Shown here: piece by piece, positions 8,881 through 16,452 of the stretch
Position numbering within the stretch: the first letter of the stretch is position 1
Layout: every line of letters begins with the position of its first letter
Assembly: GCA_964531735.1 (NCBI GenBank)
Contig: CAZHGD010000045.1
Coordinates: 1 to 46,981 of the forward strand
From: CAZHGD01 sp964531735
GTDB taxonomy: Bacteria > Armatimonadota > UBA10988
Direction: 5' to 3'
DNA length: 46,981 nucleotides
Notes under the pieces: generated by a model
Told to the model about the DNA's origin: nothing
Database searches by the model: none
The model's input: only the letters and a program-made list of their open reading frames with translations
Made by a program: the position numbers and the translations under genes

Positions 8881-9543
8881 CTACGGCTTGCCAGCCGGGG
8901 TGATCAGGGGGCGGACGAGGTCACTGAGCAGTCGGTAGCCCTCGTCGTTGAAGTGCAGTTGGTCCTCGCGGAACAGGTCGGCGCGAGGCTGTCCGTCGGC
9001 CCCGAGCACGAGGGGCTCGAGGTCGACAAACGTGAACGGACGCTGCTCGGTGACCGCCTCGCGGATCAGCCGGTTGGCTTCGCGCACCCGGTCGCGTAGC
9101 GCCCAGCGTTTGCCGCAGAGCTTGACCGACAGGAACACGACCTTGGTCTGGGGCAGCGCCTGGTGGACCTTGTCGTAGAGCGCGAGGAACTCGTCGCGGA
9201 CGCGCGCCGGGCTCTCGCCGGCGCCGAGGTCGTTGTCACCCGCGTAGAAGACGACGGTCGCCGGCTCATAGGGCAGAATGATGCGGTCGGCGAAGTAGAG
9301 CGAGTCTTCGACACGCGAGCCGCCGAAGCCGCGCTTGAGGTGGACGAGGTTCGGGAAGCAGCGCTTGGTGTTCCAGCCGCCGATGGTGGAACTGCCGACA
9401 AACAGCACGGCGTGCTTCGGTGGCGGATTCCGCGCGTCCTGCTCCTCGAACTTGCGGATGTTGGGTTCCCAACGGTTCTCGGCGGCCAGGGCCATCGTGC
9501 TGAGGGCCAGGCCGACTATGATGCTGCGCCGGGTACTGCTCAC
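8881..9543 (-). CDS. SGNH/GDSL-type hydrolase with signal peptide
   Basis: This 220-residue paralogue of the adjacent gene shows the same blocks (FVGSST, GFGG, GDND, HFNDEGY). The frame is open far upstream, but the real start is GTG 9543: GGAG lies about 8 bases before it, and the first 20 residues (TRRSIIVGLALSTMALAA) form a signal peptide. The mature protein then aligns from its first residues (NRWEP) with the neighbour (NAWEP). It is probably an exported carbohydrate esterase. It is first in the minus-strand run that leads through its paralogue to nuoHI. Confidence 0.87.
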   Translation of the reverse strand: MSSTRRSIIVGLALSTMALAAENRWEPNIRKFEEQDARNPPPKHAVLFVGSSTIGGWNTKRCFPNLVHLKRGFGGSRVEDSLYFADRIILPYEPATVVFYAGDNDLGAGESPARVRDEFLALYDKVHQALPQTKVVFLSVKLCGKRWALRDRVREANRLIREAVTEQRPFTFVDLEPLVLGADGQPRADLFREDQLHFNDEGYRLLSDLVRPLITPAGKP

Positions 9544-9574
9544 GTCACCGTCTCCGCCGGTCGCGCGACCACGG

Positions 9575-9580
9575 TATAAT
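9575..9580 (+). promoter_or_regulatory. Consensus -10 box before the OB/HD gene
   Basis: A perfect TATAAT lies 17 bases before the ATG at 9598. No good -35 box is visible 16-18 bases upstream. The implied leader is about 10 bases and still includes a GGAG ribosome binding site. The gap 9544-9597 also has to serve the divergent SGNH gene. Confidence 0.5.
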
Positions 9581-9597
9581 AGCGCCCGGAGCGCCAG

Positions 9598-10686
9598 ATG
9601 CCCAAGTACGGTCCGCAGATTGACGCCGTTCGTCCGGGGGATCGCATCGATGCGGTGCCGGTGGTGGTCGCCGAAGCCAGCGGTGCGCAGACCAAGGACG
9701 GCAAGCCCTATACCCGCTACGTGTTTCGCGACCGCACCGGCACGCTCAACGGCATCCGGTGGGACCACGCCGTGGAAGCCGGCGAGGTGATGAGTGTCGC
9801 CCTGCTGACGGGCGACGTGAGCGAGTACCGCGGAGCCCGGCAGGTCAAGGTGGGTGATCTGCTTGTCCTCGACTCGCCCGGCGACGAGGTTCTGTCGCGC
9901 CTCCAGACCAGCATCTCCAGCCAACAGCGCGACGAGTTGGTCGAGATTCTGCGCGGCCTGGAGCGCACGCTGCCACCGGTCTTCTGGCGGCTCTTCTGCC
10001 TGAGCGTCGGACACGCGCCCTATGACCTGGAAGGCAGCTTCTGGACGTACGCGGCGGCGCAGAACCACCATCACACCGAGCGGGGCGGCCTGGCCTGGCA
10101 CGTGCTGACCATGGCGGCGCTGGTCGACGGGTTCGCGTCGTGGTATCCGAAGCTGGACGTGGCGCTGCTGAAGCTGGCCGTGCTGACGCACGACCTGGGC
10201 AAGATCGACTGCTACGAAATGGGCGCGGTCGGGGCGCGGGTGCTGCCGCTCGACCGCACGGTCGGTCACACGACCTACTCGATGCAGCGGGTCTACAACG
10301 CCATCAGCCAGCTCCGCGCCGAGGGCTGCGAGTTCACCGCGGCCGACGAGGAGAACCTGCTGCACTGCATCGCCGGTCACCACGGCCGGCTGGAGTGGGC
10401 CGCGGTGCGCGAGCCGGTGACGCCGGAGGCGAAGGCCCTGCACGCCCTGGACTACCTCGATTCGCAACTCCGCGGCGGCCTGACGGAACGCAGCGAGGAC
10501 CCGCCCGACCGTGGCGGCCTGGCGCCGGTGACCGTCGCCGCGCCGGCCGAAGCGCCGGCCACCTCCGATGGCGTCGACGACCCGTTCCTCTCCGACGAGG
10601 GGCCCGACCCGTTTGCCGACGAGGTGGACGACCGCGATCCGTTTGCTGATGACGACACGCCGCCGCTGCAGCCGACGCTGTTCTAG
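9598..10686 (+). CDS. YhaM-like OB-fold/HD-domain protein with acidic tail and clamp-like motif
   Basis: This 362-residue protein has an N-terminal OB-type nucleic-acid-binding domain (about 15-95) and an HD metal-dependent phosphohydrolase domain (about 155-290; His168, the His198-Asp199 pair and a later GHH). This is the order of YhaM/Cbf1 3'-to-5' exonucleases. The last 45 residues are very acidic, with DPF three times, and the protein ends in QPTLF, which matches the QxxLF sliding-clamp-binding pattern. YhaM proteins are usually near 310 residues, so the tail is an addition. A TATAAT lies upstream. The DUF72 gene follows after 5 bases. Confidence 0.8.
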   Translation: MPKYGPQIDAVRPGDRIDAVPVVVAEASGAQTKDGKPYTRYVFRDRTGTLNGIRWDHAVEAGEVMSVALLTGDVSEYRGARQVKVGDLLVLDSPGDEVLSRLQTSISSQQRDELVEILRGLERTLPPVFWRLFCLSVGHAPYDLEGSFWTYAAAQNHHHTERGGLAWHVLTMAALVDGFASWYPKLDVALLKLAVLTHDLGKIDCYEMGAVGARVLPLDRTVGHTTYSMQRVYNAISQLRAEGCEFTAADEENLLHCIAGHHGRLEWAAVREPVTPEAKALHALDYLDSQLRGGLTERSEDPPDRGGLAPVTVAAPAEAPATSDGVDDPFLSDEGPDPFADEVDDRDPFADDDTPPLQPTLF

Positions 10687-10691
10687 GCGCC

Positions 10692-11567
10692 ATGGTCACG
10701 CCCTGGTTGCCCGAGTTGCCGGAGCATCTGCGGGTTGGCACCAGCAGTTTCTCGTGGAGCGACTGGAACGGCGTGTTCTATCCGGCCGGGCTGAAGCCGG
10801 CCGACCGGCTCGGCTGGTACGCGCGCTGGTTCACCACCGTCGAGGTGGATGCCACGTTCTACAGCATGCCGTCGGCGCGGATGCTGTCGTCCTGGGCGCT
10901 GAAGACGCCGGAGACGTTCAGCCTGGCACTCAAGGTGCCCCAGGCCATCACGCATGAGGCGCAGTTGGCCGGCGCCGACGCGGCGGTGGCCGAGTTCCTG
11001 GCCCGCACCAGCCTGCTCGGGCCGCGACGCGGGCCGCTGCTGCTGCAGTTCCCGTACTTGGCCAAGGGCGACGACGAGGAGGAGTACGAGCGCGGCGACC
11101 GGTTCTACCAGCGCTTGCTCGGCTTCCTCGACCGCTGGGCCGGCGCGGCCGACTGGGTGGTGGAGATCCGCAACCCGGGTTGGCTGCGGCCACGCCTGCT
11201 GACGGCGCTACGCGAACGGCAGGTGCCGCTCGCGCTGACCGCTTCGCGGACCATGCCGTCGCTGCCCCGGCTGGTCGACTCGGGCCTCGATCCGCTGACC
11301 GGCCCGTTTGCCTATGTGCGGTTCCTGGGCGACCGGCGGGCCATCGATCGCCGGATCGACGAGGAGATGGCCGCCGGCCGGCGCACCGCCCGCTTCGAGA
11401 GCCTGCTCTACGACCGCGAGGGCGAGTTGCGGCACTGGGTCGACGCGTTGCTGCCGATCGTCGCGCGCATGCGGACATGGGTCTACTTCAACAACCACTA
11501 CGCGGGGTTCGGGCCCGGCTCAGCGCAGTTGTTCGCGCGGCTGTGGCGCGAGATCCACGACTGGTAG
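10692..11567 (+). CDS. DUF72 family protein
   Basis: This 291-residue TIM-barrel protein matches the DUF72 family, whose biochemical role is not established. Hallmarks are RVGTSSFSWSDW near the N-terminus, the FTTVEVDATFYSMP strand, FSLALKVPQAITH, and YFNNHYAGFGPGSA near the end. The length is slightly above the family norm of 240-280. It begins 5 bases after the OB/HD gene stop and is co-transcribed with it. Its stop lies 6 bases from that of the convergent HDOD regulator. Confidence 0.9.
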   Translation: MVTPWLPELPEHLRVGTSSFSWSDWNGVFYPAGLKPADRLGWYARWFTTVEVDATFYSMPSARMLSSWALKTPETFSLALKVPQAITHEAQLAGADAAVAEFLARTSLLGPRRGPLLLQFPYLAKGDDEEEYERGDRFYQRLLGFLDRWAGAADWVVEIRNPGWLRPRLLTALRERQVPLALTASRTMPSLPRLVDSGLDPLTGPFAYVRFLGDRRAIDRRIDEEMAAGRRTARFESLLYDREGELRHWVDALLPIVARMRTWVYFNNHYAGFGPGSAQLFARLWREIHDW

Positions 11568-11573
11568 CCGGCC

Positions 11574-12764
11574 TCAGCAGCGAGCCGCCGCGGCGCGCCA
11601 GGCCTCCAGACGAGTGAGCAGCCCGAGCCGTTCGAGCCAGACCGAGTCGAGCGTGGCGTCACCGAGGTGGCCCGTCGTGCCGCCGAGTTCGTTGGCCAAG
11701 GCGTTGGCCACGTGTACGGCGACCAGCGGCTCGAAGCGCAGCACCTGACTGTTGGCCGGCGCGTGGTGGAACGCCACGGCCTCGACCACCTCGGTGGGCA
11801 AGCCCCACAGGCCGAGCAGATAGGCGGCCACTTCGGCATGACTGTCGCCGAAGGACTCGCGTTCGGCGGCCAGCAGTGAGCCCTCGCCGGCGGTTACGGC
11901 GGCCCAGATCGAGCCGTACTCCTGCGGGCGACTGCTGGCCAGAATCAGCTTGCCCAGGTCGTGCAGCATGGCGGCCAGGAAGGCGTTCTCGGCCGGCGGC
12001 CCGAGCAGTCCCTCGGCGCGGCAGATGGCGCGGGCGAAGCAAGCGGCCTGCAGCCCATGGGCCGAGAGCGCGTTGAGGTCGAAGCCCGGCACGCGGGAGG
12101 TGTCGAACTCGGCGAAGACATGCGCGCTGAGCACCAGGGCGCGCGTCGTCTCCAGGCCGAGGATGGCCACGGCCTGCTCGGCCGAGGTGACCTGTCGCCG
12201 CAGCGCGAAGAACGCCGAGTTGACCAGTTGGAGCACCTTGGCGGTCATGCCGAGGTCGCGGGCGATCAGGCGGCCGACCGCGCGGGCGTCGGAGCGCGGA
12301 TCGCGCAAGACCGTCAGCAACTCCGCGTAGACCTGCGGCAGCGCCGGCAAGGCTTGGGTCTGCGAGACCAGCGGCCGCAGCTTGCCGGCGGGCAGCAGCT
12401 CCTGGAGCGCCACGGTGCGTTCCAGCACGGCGCGGAGCGTGTCCGCCTCGCACGGCTTGGCCAGGAACTGGTGGATGAGGCCGACCGAGGCCACCACCTG
12501 CGACTCATCGGCGTGCCCGGAGAGGACGATGCGCACCACCGACGGGTGCTGCTCCGATACGAGGCGGAGCAACTCGGCGCCGTCCATGCCGGGCATGCGC
12601 ATATCGGTGACGAGCACGTCGAACGGCTGTCCGGCGAGCGCCTCGAGCGCCGCCGGACCCGAGGTGACGAACTCCATCGCCCATTCGTCGCGTAGCGGAC
12701 GCAACATACGGCGGAGGCCGGAGAGGACCGGTGCCTCGTCATCGACAAACAGCACGCGCCTCAC
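11574..12764 (-). CDS. Response regulator with HDOD output domain
   Basis: This 396-residue protein has a receiver domain (1-120; acidic pair Asp8-Asp9, phosphoacceptor Asp54, Lys in LAKP) followed by an HDOD domain (about 135-335). HDOD domains are HD relatives that often lack catalysis, but here an HD pair survives (AMLHDLGK). The start is GTG 12764, just after the stop of the HD-GYP gene (3-base gap), so it is translationally linked to it. It is the third gene of the operon and should receive phosphate from the kinase at 13909-16167. HDOD regulators are linked to motility, c-di-GMP and stress outputs; the target here is unknown. Confidence 0.92.
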   Translation of the reverse strand: MRRVLFVDDEAPVLSGLRRMLRPLRDEWAMEFVTSGPAALEALAGQPFDVLVTDMRMPGMDGAELLRLVSEQHPSVVRIVLSGHADESQVVASVGLIHQFLAKPCEADTLRAVLERTVALQELLPAGKLRPLVSQTQALPALPQVYAELLTVLRDPRSDARAVGRLIARDLGMTAKVLQLVNSAFFALRRQVTSAEQAVAILGLETTRALVLSAHVFAEFDTSRVPGFDLNALSAHGLQAACFARAICRAEGLLGPPAENAFLAAMLHDLGKLILASSRPQEYGSIWAAVTAGEGSLLAAERESFGDSHAEVAAYLLGLWGLPTEVVEAVAFHHAPANSQVLRFEPLVAVHVANALANELGGTTGHLGDATLDSVWLERLGLLTRLEAWRAAAARC

Positions 12765-12767
12765 GGG

Positions 12768-13904
12768 TCACCCCACGAGCCGGCGACCGATGCCGGCCGG
12801 GTCGGAATACTCGGCCCGGATGGCGCGGAAGGTGTCCAACTGGCGCTCGAAAGCGTCGACCACCGCGGGGTCGAAGTGCGTGCCGTTGTTCTCGCGGATG
12901 ATGGAGAGCACTTTCTCCTCGGGGTACGCGGGCTTGTACGGTCGTTCGCTCGACAGCGCGTCGAAGACGTCGGCCAGGGCGACGATACGGCCCTCGAGCG
13001 GGATGTCCTGGCCGCGCTGGCCCCGGGGATAGCCGCTGCCGTCCCACTTCTCGTGGTGGCTCAGCGCCACGCGCGCCGCCGAAACCAGCAGCGCATTGCG
13101 CAGTCCGCCGAACGGCAGGTTGCGGCCCTCGATCTTGAAGCACACCTTCATGCCGACCGACTCGCCGCACAGAATGCTGCCGCCGATCTCGCAGTGGCGG
13201 CGCATGGTGGCCATCTCCTCGGGATCGAGGCGGCCCGGCTTGAGGAGGATGGAGTCCGGAATGCCAATCTTGCCGACGTCGTGCAGCGGGCTGACCATGA
13301 ACAGGTTTTCGGTCAGGCGCCGGTCGAGTCCGAGTGCTTCACCGAGGCAGCGGGCGTAGAGCCCGACTCGGACCACGTGGTAGCCCGTGTCCTCGTCGCG
13401 GTACTCGGCGGCGTTGCCCAGGCGCCAGAGGATGTCCAGGCGCGAATCGGCCAGCTCCTGCGTGCGCTGAGCCACCTGGCGCTCCAGTTCGGCGCTGTAC
13501 TCGCGGAGTTGCTCCTGTTGCTGCCGGATGCGCAGCGCACTGGACACCCGGGCGATCAGGTCCTCGGTGGCCACCGGCTTGTTCAGCAGATCGACCGCCC
13601 CCATGTCGAGCGCGCGACGCTTCAGGTCGGCCTCGCTATTGCCGGTCAGGACGACGATCGGTACGTCCTCGTAGCCGGGAATCTCGCGGATGCAGCGGAT
13701 CAGCTCCAGACCGTCCATGCCGGGCATCCGCACGTCGGTCACGATGGTGTCGAAATCGGACGCCCGGATGGCGACCAAGGCGCGCTCGGGATCGGTGAGG
13801 AAATGGAGATCCCACCGTTCGCGCAGGTCGCGCAGCGAACGCCGCAAGGCGTTGAGCACGTTCGCTTCGTCGTCTACAAACAGGATGCGCGGTCGTTCGT
13901 TCAT
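12768..13904 (-). CDS. Response regulator with HD-GYP c-di-GMP phosphodiesterase domain
   Basis: This 378-residue protein joins a receiver domain (1-125; phosphoacceptor Asp57) through a coiled coil (about 128-155) to an HD-GYP domain (about 160-360). The catalytic motifs are present: HDVGKIGIPDSIL, HHEKWDGSGYP (the GYP motif is intact) and DVFDALSSERPYK. It is therefore likely an active phosphodiesterase that degrades cyclic di-GMP when phosphorylated. Between the HCEIG and HHE motifs it carries about 20 extra residues, including two cysteines, compared with typical members. The start is 4 bases after the kinase stop, with GAGG just before it. Confidence 0.93.
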   Translation of the reverse strand: MNERPRILFVDDEANVLNALRRSLRDLRERWDLHFLTDPERALVAIRASDFDTIVTDVRMPGMDGLELIRCIREIPGYEDVPIVVLTGNSEADLKRRALDMGAVDLLNKPVATEDLIARVSSALRIRQQQEQLREYSAELERQVAQRTQELADSRLDILWRLGNAAEYRDEDTGYHVVRVGLYARCLGEALGLDRRLTENLFMVSPLHDVGKIGIPDSILLKPGRLDPEEMATMRRHCEIGGSILCGESVGMKVCFKIEGRNLPFGGLRNALLVSAARVALSHHEKWDGSGYPRGQRGQDIPLEGRIVALADVFDALSSERPYKPAYPEEKVLSIIRENNGTHFDPAVVDAFERQLDTFRAIRAEYSDPAGIGRRLVG

Positions 13905-13908
13905 AGCC

Positions 13909-16167
13909 TCAATCGGTTCCGCCGGCGACAGTCAGCCCGAGCGGCAAGCGGATGATGAAGGTCGTGCCTTCACCCATTATGGTCTCAAACGCGAGCTGTC
14001 CGTGGTGCTTGTCCGCAATCACCGCGCGGGCTATCGCCAATCCCTGCCCGGTGCCTTTGCCGACCTCCTTGGTCGTGAAGAACGGGTCGAAGATGCGCTC
14101 GCGGACCTCCTCGGGGATGCCGGTCCCCGTGTCCGCGATGCGAATCTCCACCCAGTCGCCGTCCTGACGCGTCGACAGCGTGATGGTGCCTTTGGCGTTG
14201 CTGCCCCGATACCTCTCTCCAATCGCGTGAGCGGCGTTCACGATCAGATTCAGCAGGACCTGGTTCAGCTCGCCCGGCTGGCACATGACCTCGGGCAGGT
14301 CCGCCTGTAGCTCGCAGGTTGCGTCGGCGACGTACTTCCATTCGTTGCGCGCCACCGTCAGGGTGTTCTCGATGGCGTGGTTGATGTCCACCGGGACCTG
14401 GTCGGCCTCGCCCGGATGCGAGAACTCCTTCATGGCGAGCACAATCTTGGCGATCCGCTGGACGCCCTCGAGCGTCTCGGTCAGCGCGGCCGGCACGTCC
14501 TCCAGCAGCTCGTCGAAGTCGACTTGGGCCGCTGCCTCGCGGATCCGCTCCAGCGCTGACTCCACGCCATCCTGACCGAGGTCACCGCAGGCGGTCAACA
14601 GGTCGGACAGTTCGCCGAAGACATCGCTCAGGTAGCGGACGTTGTCGCCGACGAACTGCGTGGGCGTGTTGATCTCGTGCGCGATGCCGGCCGCCAACTG
14701 GCCGATGGACTCCAGCTTCTGGGCCTGGGCGAGCTGGCGCTCCAGCAGGTAATGCTCGGTCACGTCCTCGCCCAGGAGCACGAGCATCGGGTGTTGCGGG
14801 TCGGGGACCAGCGCCGCGGTCAGGCGCAGGTAGACCTCGTCGCCGCTGGGTCGGCGGATGACCAGGTCCTCCAACGTCACCCGCGTGGCCTCCTGACGGC
14901 AGGCATCGATGGCGCCGGACACTGCGTCGGTGTCCCAGCCGATGGGCAGGTCGCGCCAGTGTCGGCCGGTGGCCTCCTCCAGCGTGACGCCCAGCACCGC
15001 CTCGGTGGCCGGGGTCCATTCGCACAGGCAGCCCTCGCCGTCGAAGGCCATGTAGAAGCCGCTGACGGCCGCGAGCGTGCCGGCCTTGGCCTGGGCCGCG
15101 TGCTCTTCCGCTTCGCGCGACAGCTCGCGGAACCGCACCAGCTCGTCGACCATCTCGTTGACCATCTCGGCCACTTCGCTCAGTTCGTCATGGCCGCGGT
15201 AGCTGATGCGCGGGATGCCCTCGGCGGTGAAGTCCAGACTGCGGAGGGCCGCGCGCAGCCGAGCGATCCGGTTGAGCACCTGGCGGTCCAGCAGGATCAG
15301 CATCAGCAAGGCCAGGAGCAGCCCATTGGCGACCAGCAGCAGGCCGCCCATACGGAGCGTCCGCACCGCTTCGTCATAGACCGGCCGATCCAGCGAGACG
15401 CTGACCACCAGAGCGGGCGCACCGTGGAGGTCCGGGTAGAGGTCGTAGGCCCGCACGAGTTGGCTGCTGACCGCGCGCACGAGTGGCCGCCGGCGGGCGG
15501 TCACGTCACGGGCCACGGCCTGCCAGGCGGGCGACGCGCCGTTGAGCGGCGTGAGGTCGAACGGCAGGTGGGTGACTTTCGACAGCCGCTCGAGGTGGGC
15601 CTGGTTGAGGTAACGGGCCATGACCACGTAGCCGCGTCGCGGGCCCTTGCCCTCCGAGGTCAGCGCCGGCTTGGCGGCCACCAGCGCTGGATGGTCGCGG
15701 AGTATGACCAGTCCGGCCAGCCCGGGATCGTCGGGGCGATCCGGGCGGTCGGGCAACTGGCGCGCCAGGTTGGCCAACTCGGGCGGCAGCGGCAAGTGCC
15801 CCGGATGATCGGTGTCCAGGCCGCGCTGGAAGACGATCTGCCGCTGCTCGTTGATGAACAGGATCTGGTTGACCTTGAGCGTGCCGAAGGCGGTGTCGGC
15901 CAGCGACGACTCGATGAACGCCTGATTGCGGTCGGCCATGAACCGGTAGGCGTCGTCCCAGAGCGAGTAGTCGCCGACCACGGCGCCCAGTGAGTCGGCG
16001 TCGTTCTGGATAGCGTCCACCACGCGCTTGACGTCGTCGGCGGCGCTCTGGTCCTCAATACGGCGCCACCCGCGCAGCAGCAGCGCAGTGAGGCACCAGT
16101 ACAGCGCGCCCAGCACCAGCACCACACTGCACAGCACGCTGAGACAGGCTCGTCCTCGCAGTGGCAC
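13909..16167 (-). CDS. Membrane sensor histidine kinase (CHASE4-like, HAMP, PAS)
   Basis: This 752-residue kinase has a membrane segment (about 10-30), an extracytoplasmic sensor of CHASE4 type (starts near residue 35; contains VVGDYSLWDDAYRFM), a second membrane segment, a HAMP-like linker, a PAS domain with IGWD and LVIRRPSGDEVYL, a phosphoacceptor domain (AAGIAHEINTP, His497) and a complete ATPase domain (N box, DTGTGIPEEV, GKGTGQGLA). The long open frame upstream is not used: GTG 16167 has GGAGAG eight bases before it and opens straight into the signal anchor. It is first of a three-gene operon with two non-DNA-binding regulators. Confidence 0.9.
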   Translation of the reverse strand: MPLRGRACLSVLCSVVLVLGALYWCLTALLLRGWRRIEDQSAADDVKRVVDAIQNDADSLGAVVGDYSLWDDAYRFMADRNQAFIESSLADTAFGTLKVNQILFINEQRQIVFQRGLDTDHPGHLPLPPELANLARQLPDRPDRPDDPGLAGLVILRDHPALVAAKPALTSEGKGPRRGYVVMARYLNQAHLERLSKVTHLPFDLTPLNGASPAWQAVARDVTARRRPLVRAVSSQLVRAYDLYPDLHGAPALVVSVSLDRPVYDEAVRTLRMGGLLLVANGLLLALLMLILLDRQVLNRIARLRAALRSLDFTAEGIPRISYRGHDELSEVAEMVNEMVDELVRFRELSREAEEHAAQAKAGTLAAVSGFYMAFDGEGCLCEWTPATEAVLGVTLEEATGRHWRDLPIGWDTDAVSGAIDACRQEATRVTLEDLVIRRPSGDEVYLRLTAALVPDPQHPMLVLLGEDVTEHYLLERQLAQAQKLESIGQLAAGIAHEINTPTQFVGDNVRYLSDVFGELSDLLTACGDLGQDGVESALERIREAAAQVDFDELLEDVPAALTETLEGVQRIAKIVLAMKEFSHPGEADQVPVDINHAIENTLTVARNEWKYVADATCELQADLPEVMCQPGELNQVLLNLIVNAAHAIGERYRGSNAKGTITLSTRQDGDWVEIRIADTGTGIPEEVRERIFDPFFTTKEVGKGTGQGLAIARAVIADKHHGQLAFETIMGEGTTFIIRLPLGLTVAGGTD

Positions 16168-16195
16168 GGGGCACGCTCTCCGGTTCGTTGCCGCT

Positions 16196-16201
16196 ATTGT
16201 A
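16196..16201 (-). promoter_or_regulatory. -10 box of the kinase/HD-GYP/HDOD operon
   Basis: TACAAT on the minus strand (16201-16196) lies about 29 bases before the GTG at 16167. No clear -35 box stands 16-18 bases upstream. It supports the shorter kinase start over the longer open frame, whose start would lie upstream of this promoter. Confidence 0.4.
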
Positions 16202-16273
16202 CCAATCGGACGCAGATGAACCAGTCTTGGGTCACCCGGCCGCCGGAGCGATATGGCCGGATGCCGATGACTG

Positions 16274-16304
16274 CGGTCCGATGGCTCGCGGTTGAAGCGG
16301 ACCG
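16274..16304. repeat. Inverted repeat in divergent intergenic region
   Basis: Arms CGGTCCG (16274-16280) and CGGACCG (16298-16304) are separated by 17 bases. It lies between the divergent kinase operon and the GH5 gene, where it could be a regulator site or merely a chance GC-rich hairpin. Nothing else is visible in 16168-16452 apart from the two promoters. Confidence 0.25.
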
Positions 16305-16402
16305 GCCAGGGCTGAGTCACTCGGTATGCTGCTGCGCCGGCTGAACCTGCCGTCTGCCGCGAGACCTCCGAGGTGGCGCGGTACCGCCTCGGTTGCCCGG
16401 CG

Positions 16403-16411
16403 TGCTACACT
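16403..16411 (+). promoter_or_regulatory. Extended -10 promoter element of the GH5 gene
   Basis: TGC followed by TACACT forms an extended -10 box 42 bases before the ATG at 16453. A convincing -35 box is missing, which is usual for extended -10 promoters. The same TGCTA core recurs before other genes in the window. Confidence 0.4.
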
Positions 16412-16452
16412 CCACCGATGGCGCCGCGGGCGCGGCGAGGCAGGGCAGAGCG

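Noticed and set aside
9544..10467. Upstream extension of the second SGNH gene to 10467
   Set aside because: It would run antisense through the OB/HD gene. The GTG at 9543 has a ribosome site and a signal peptide.
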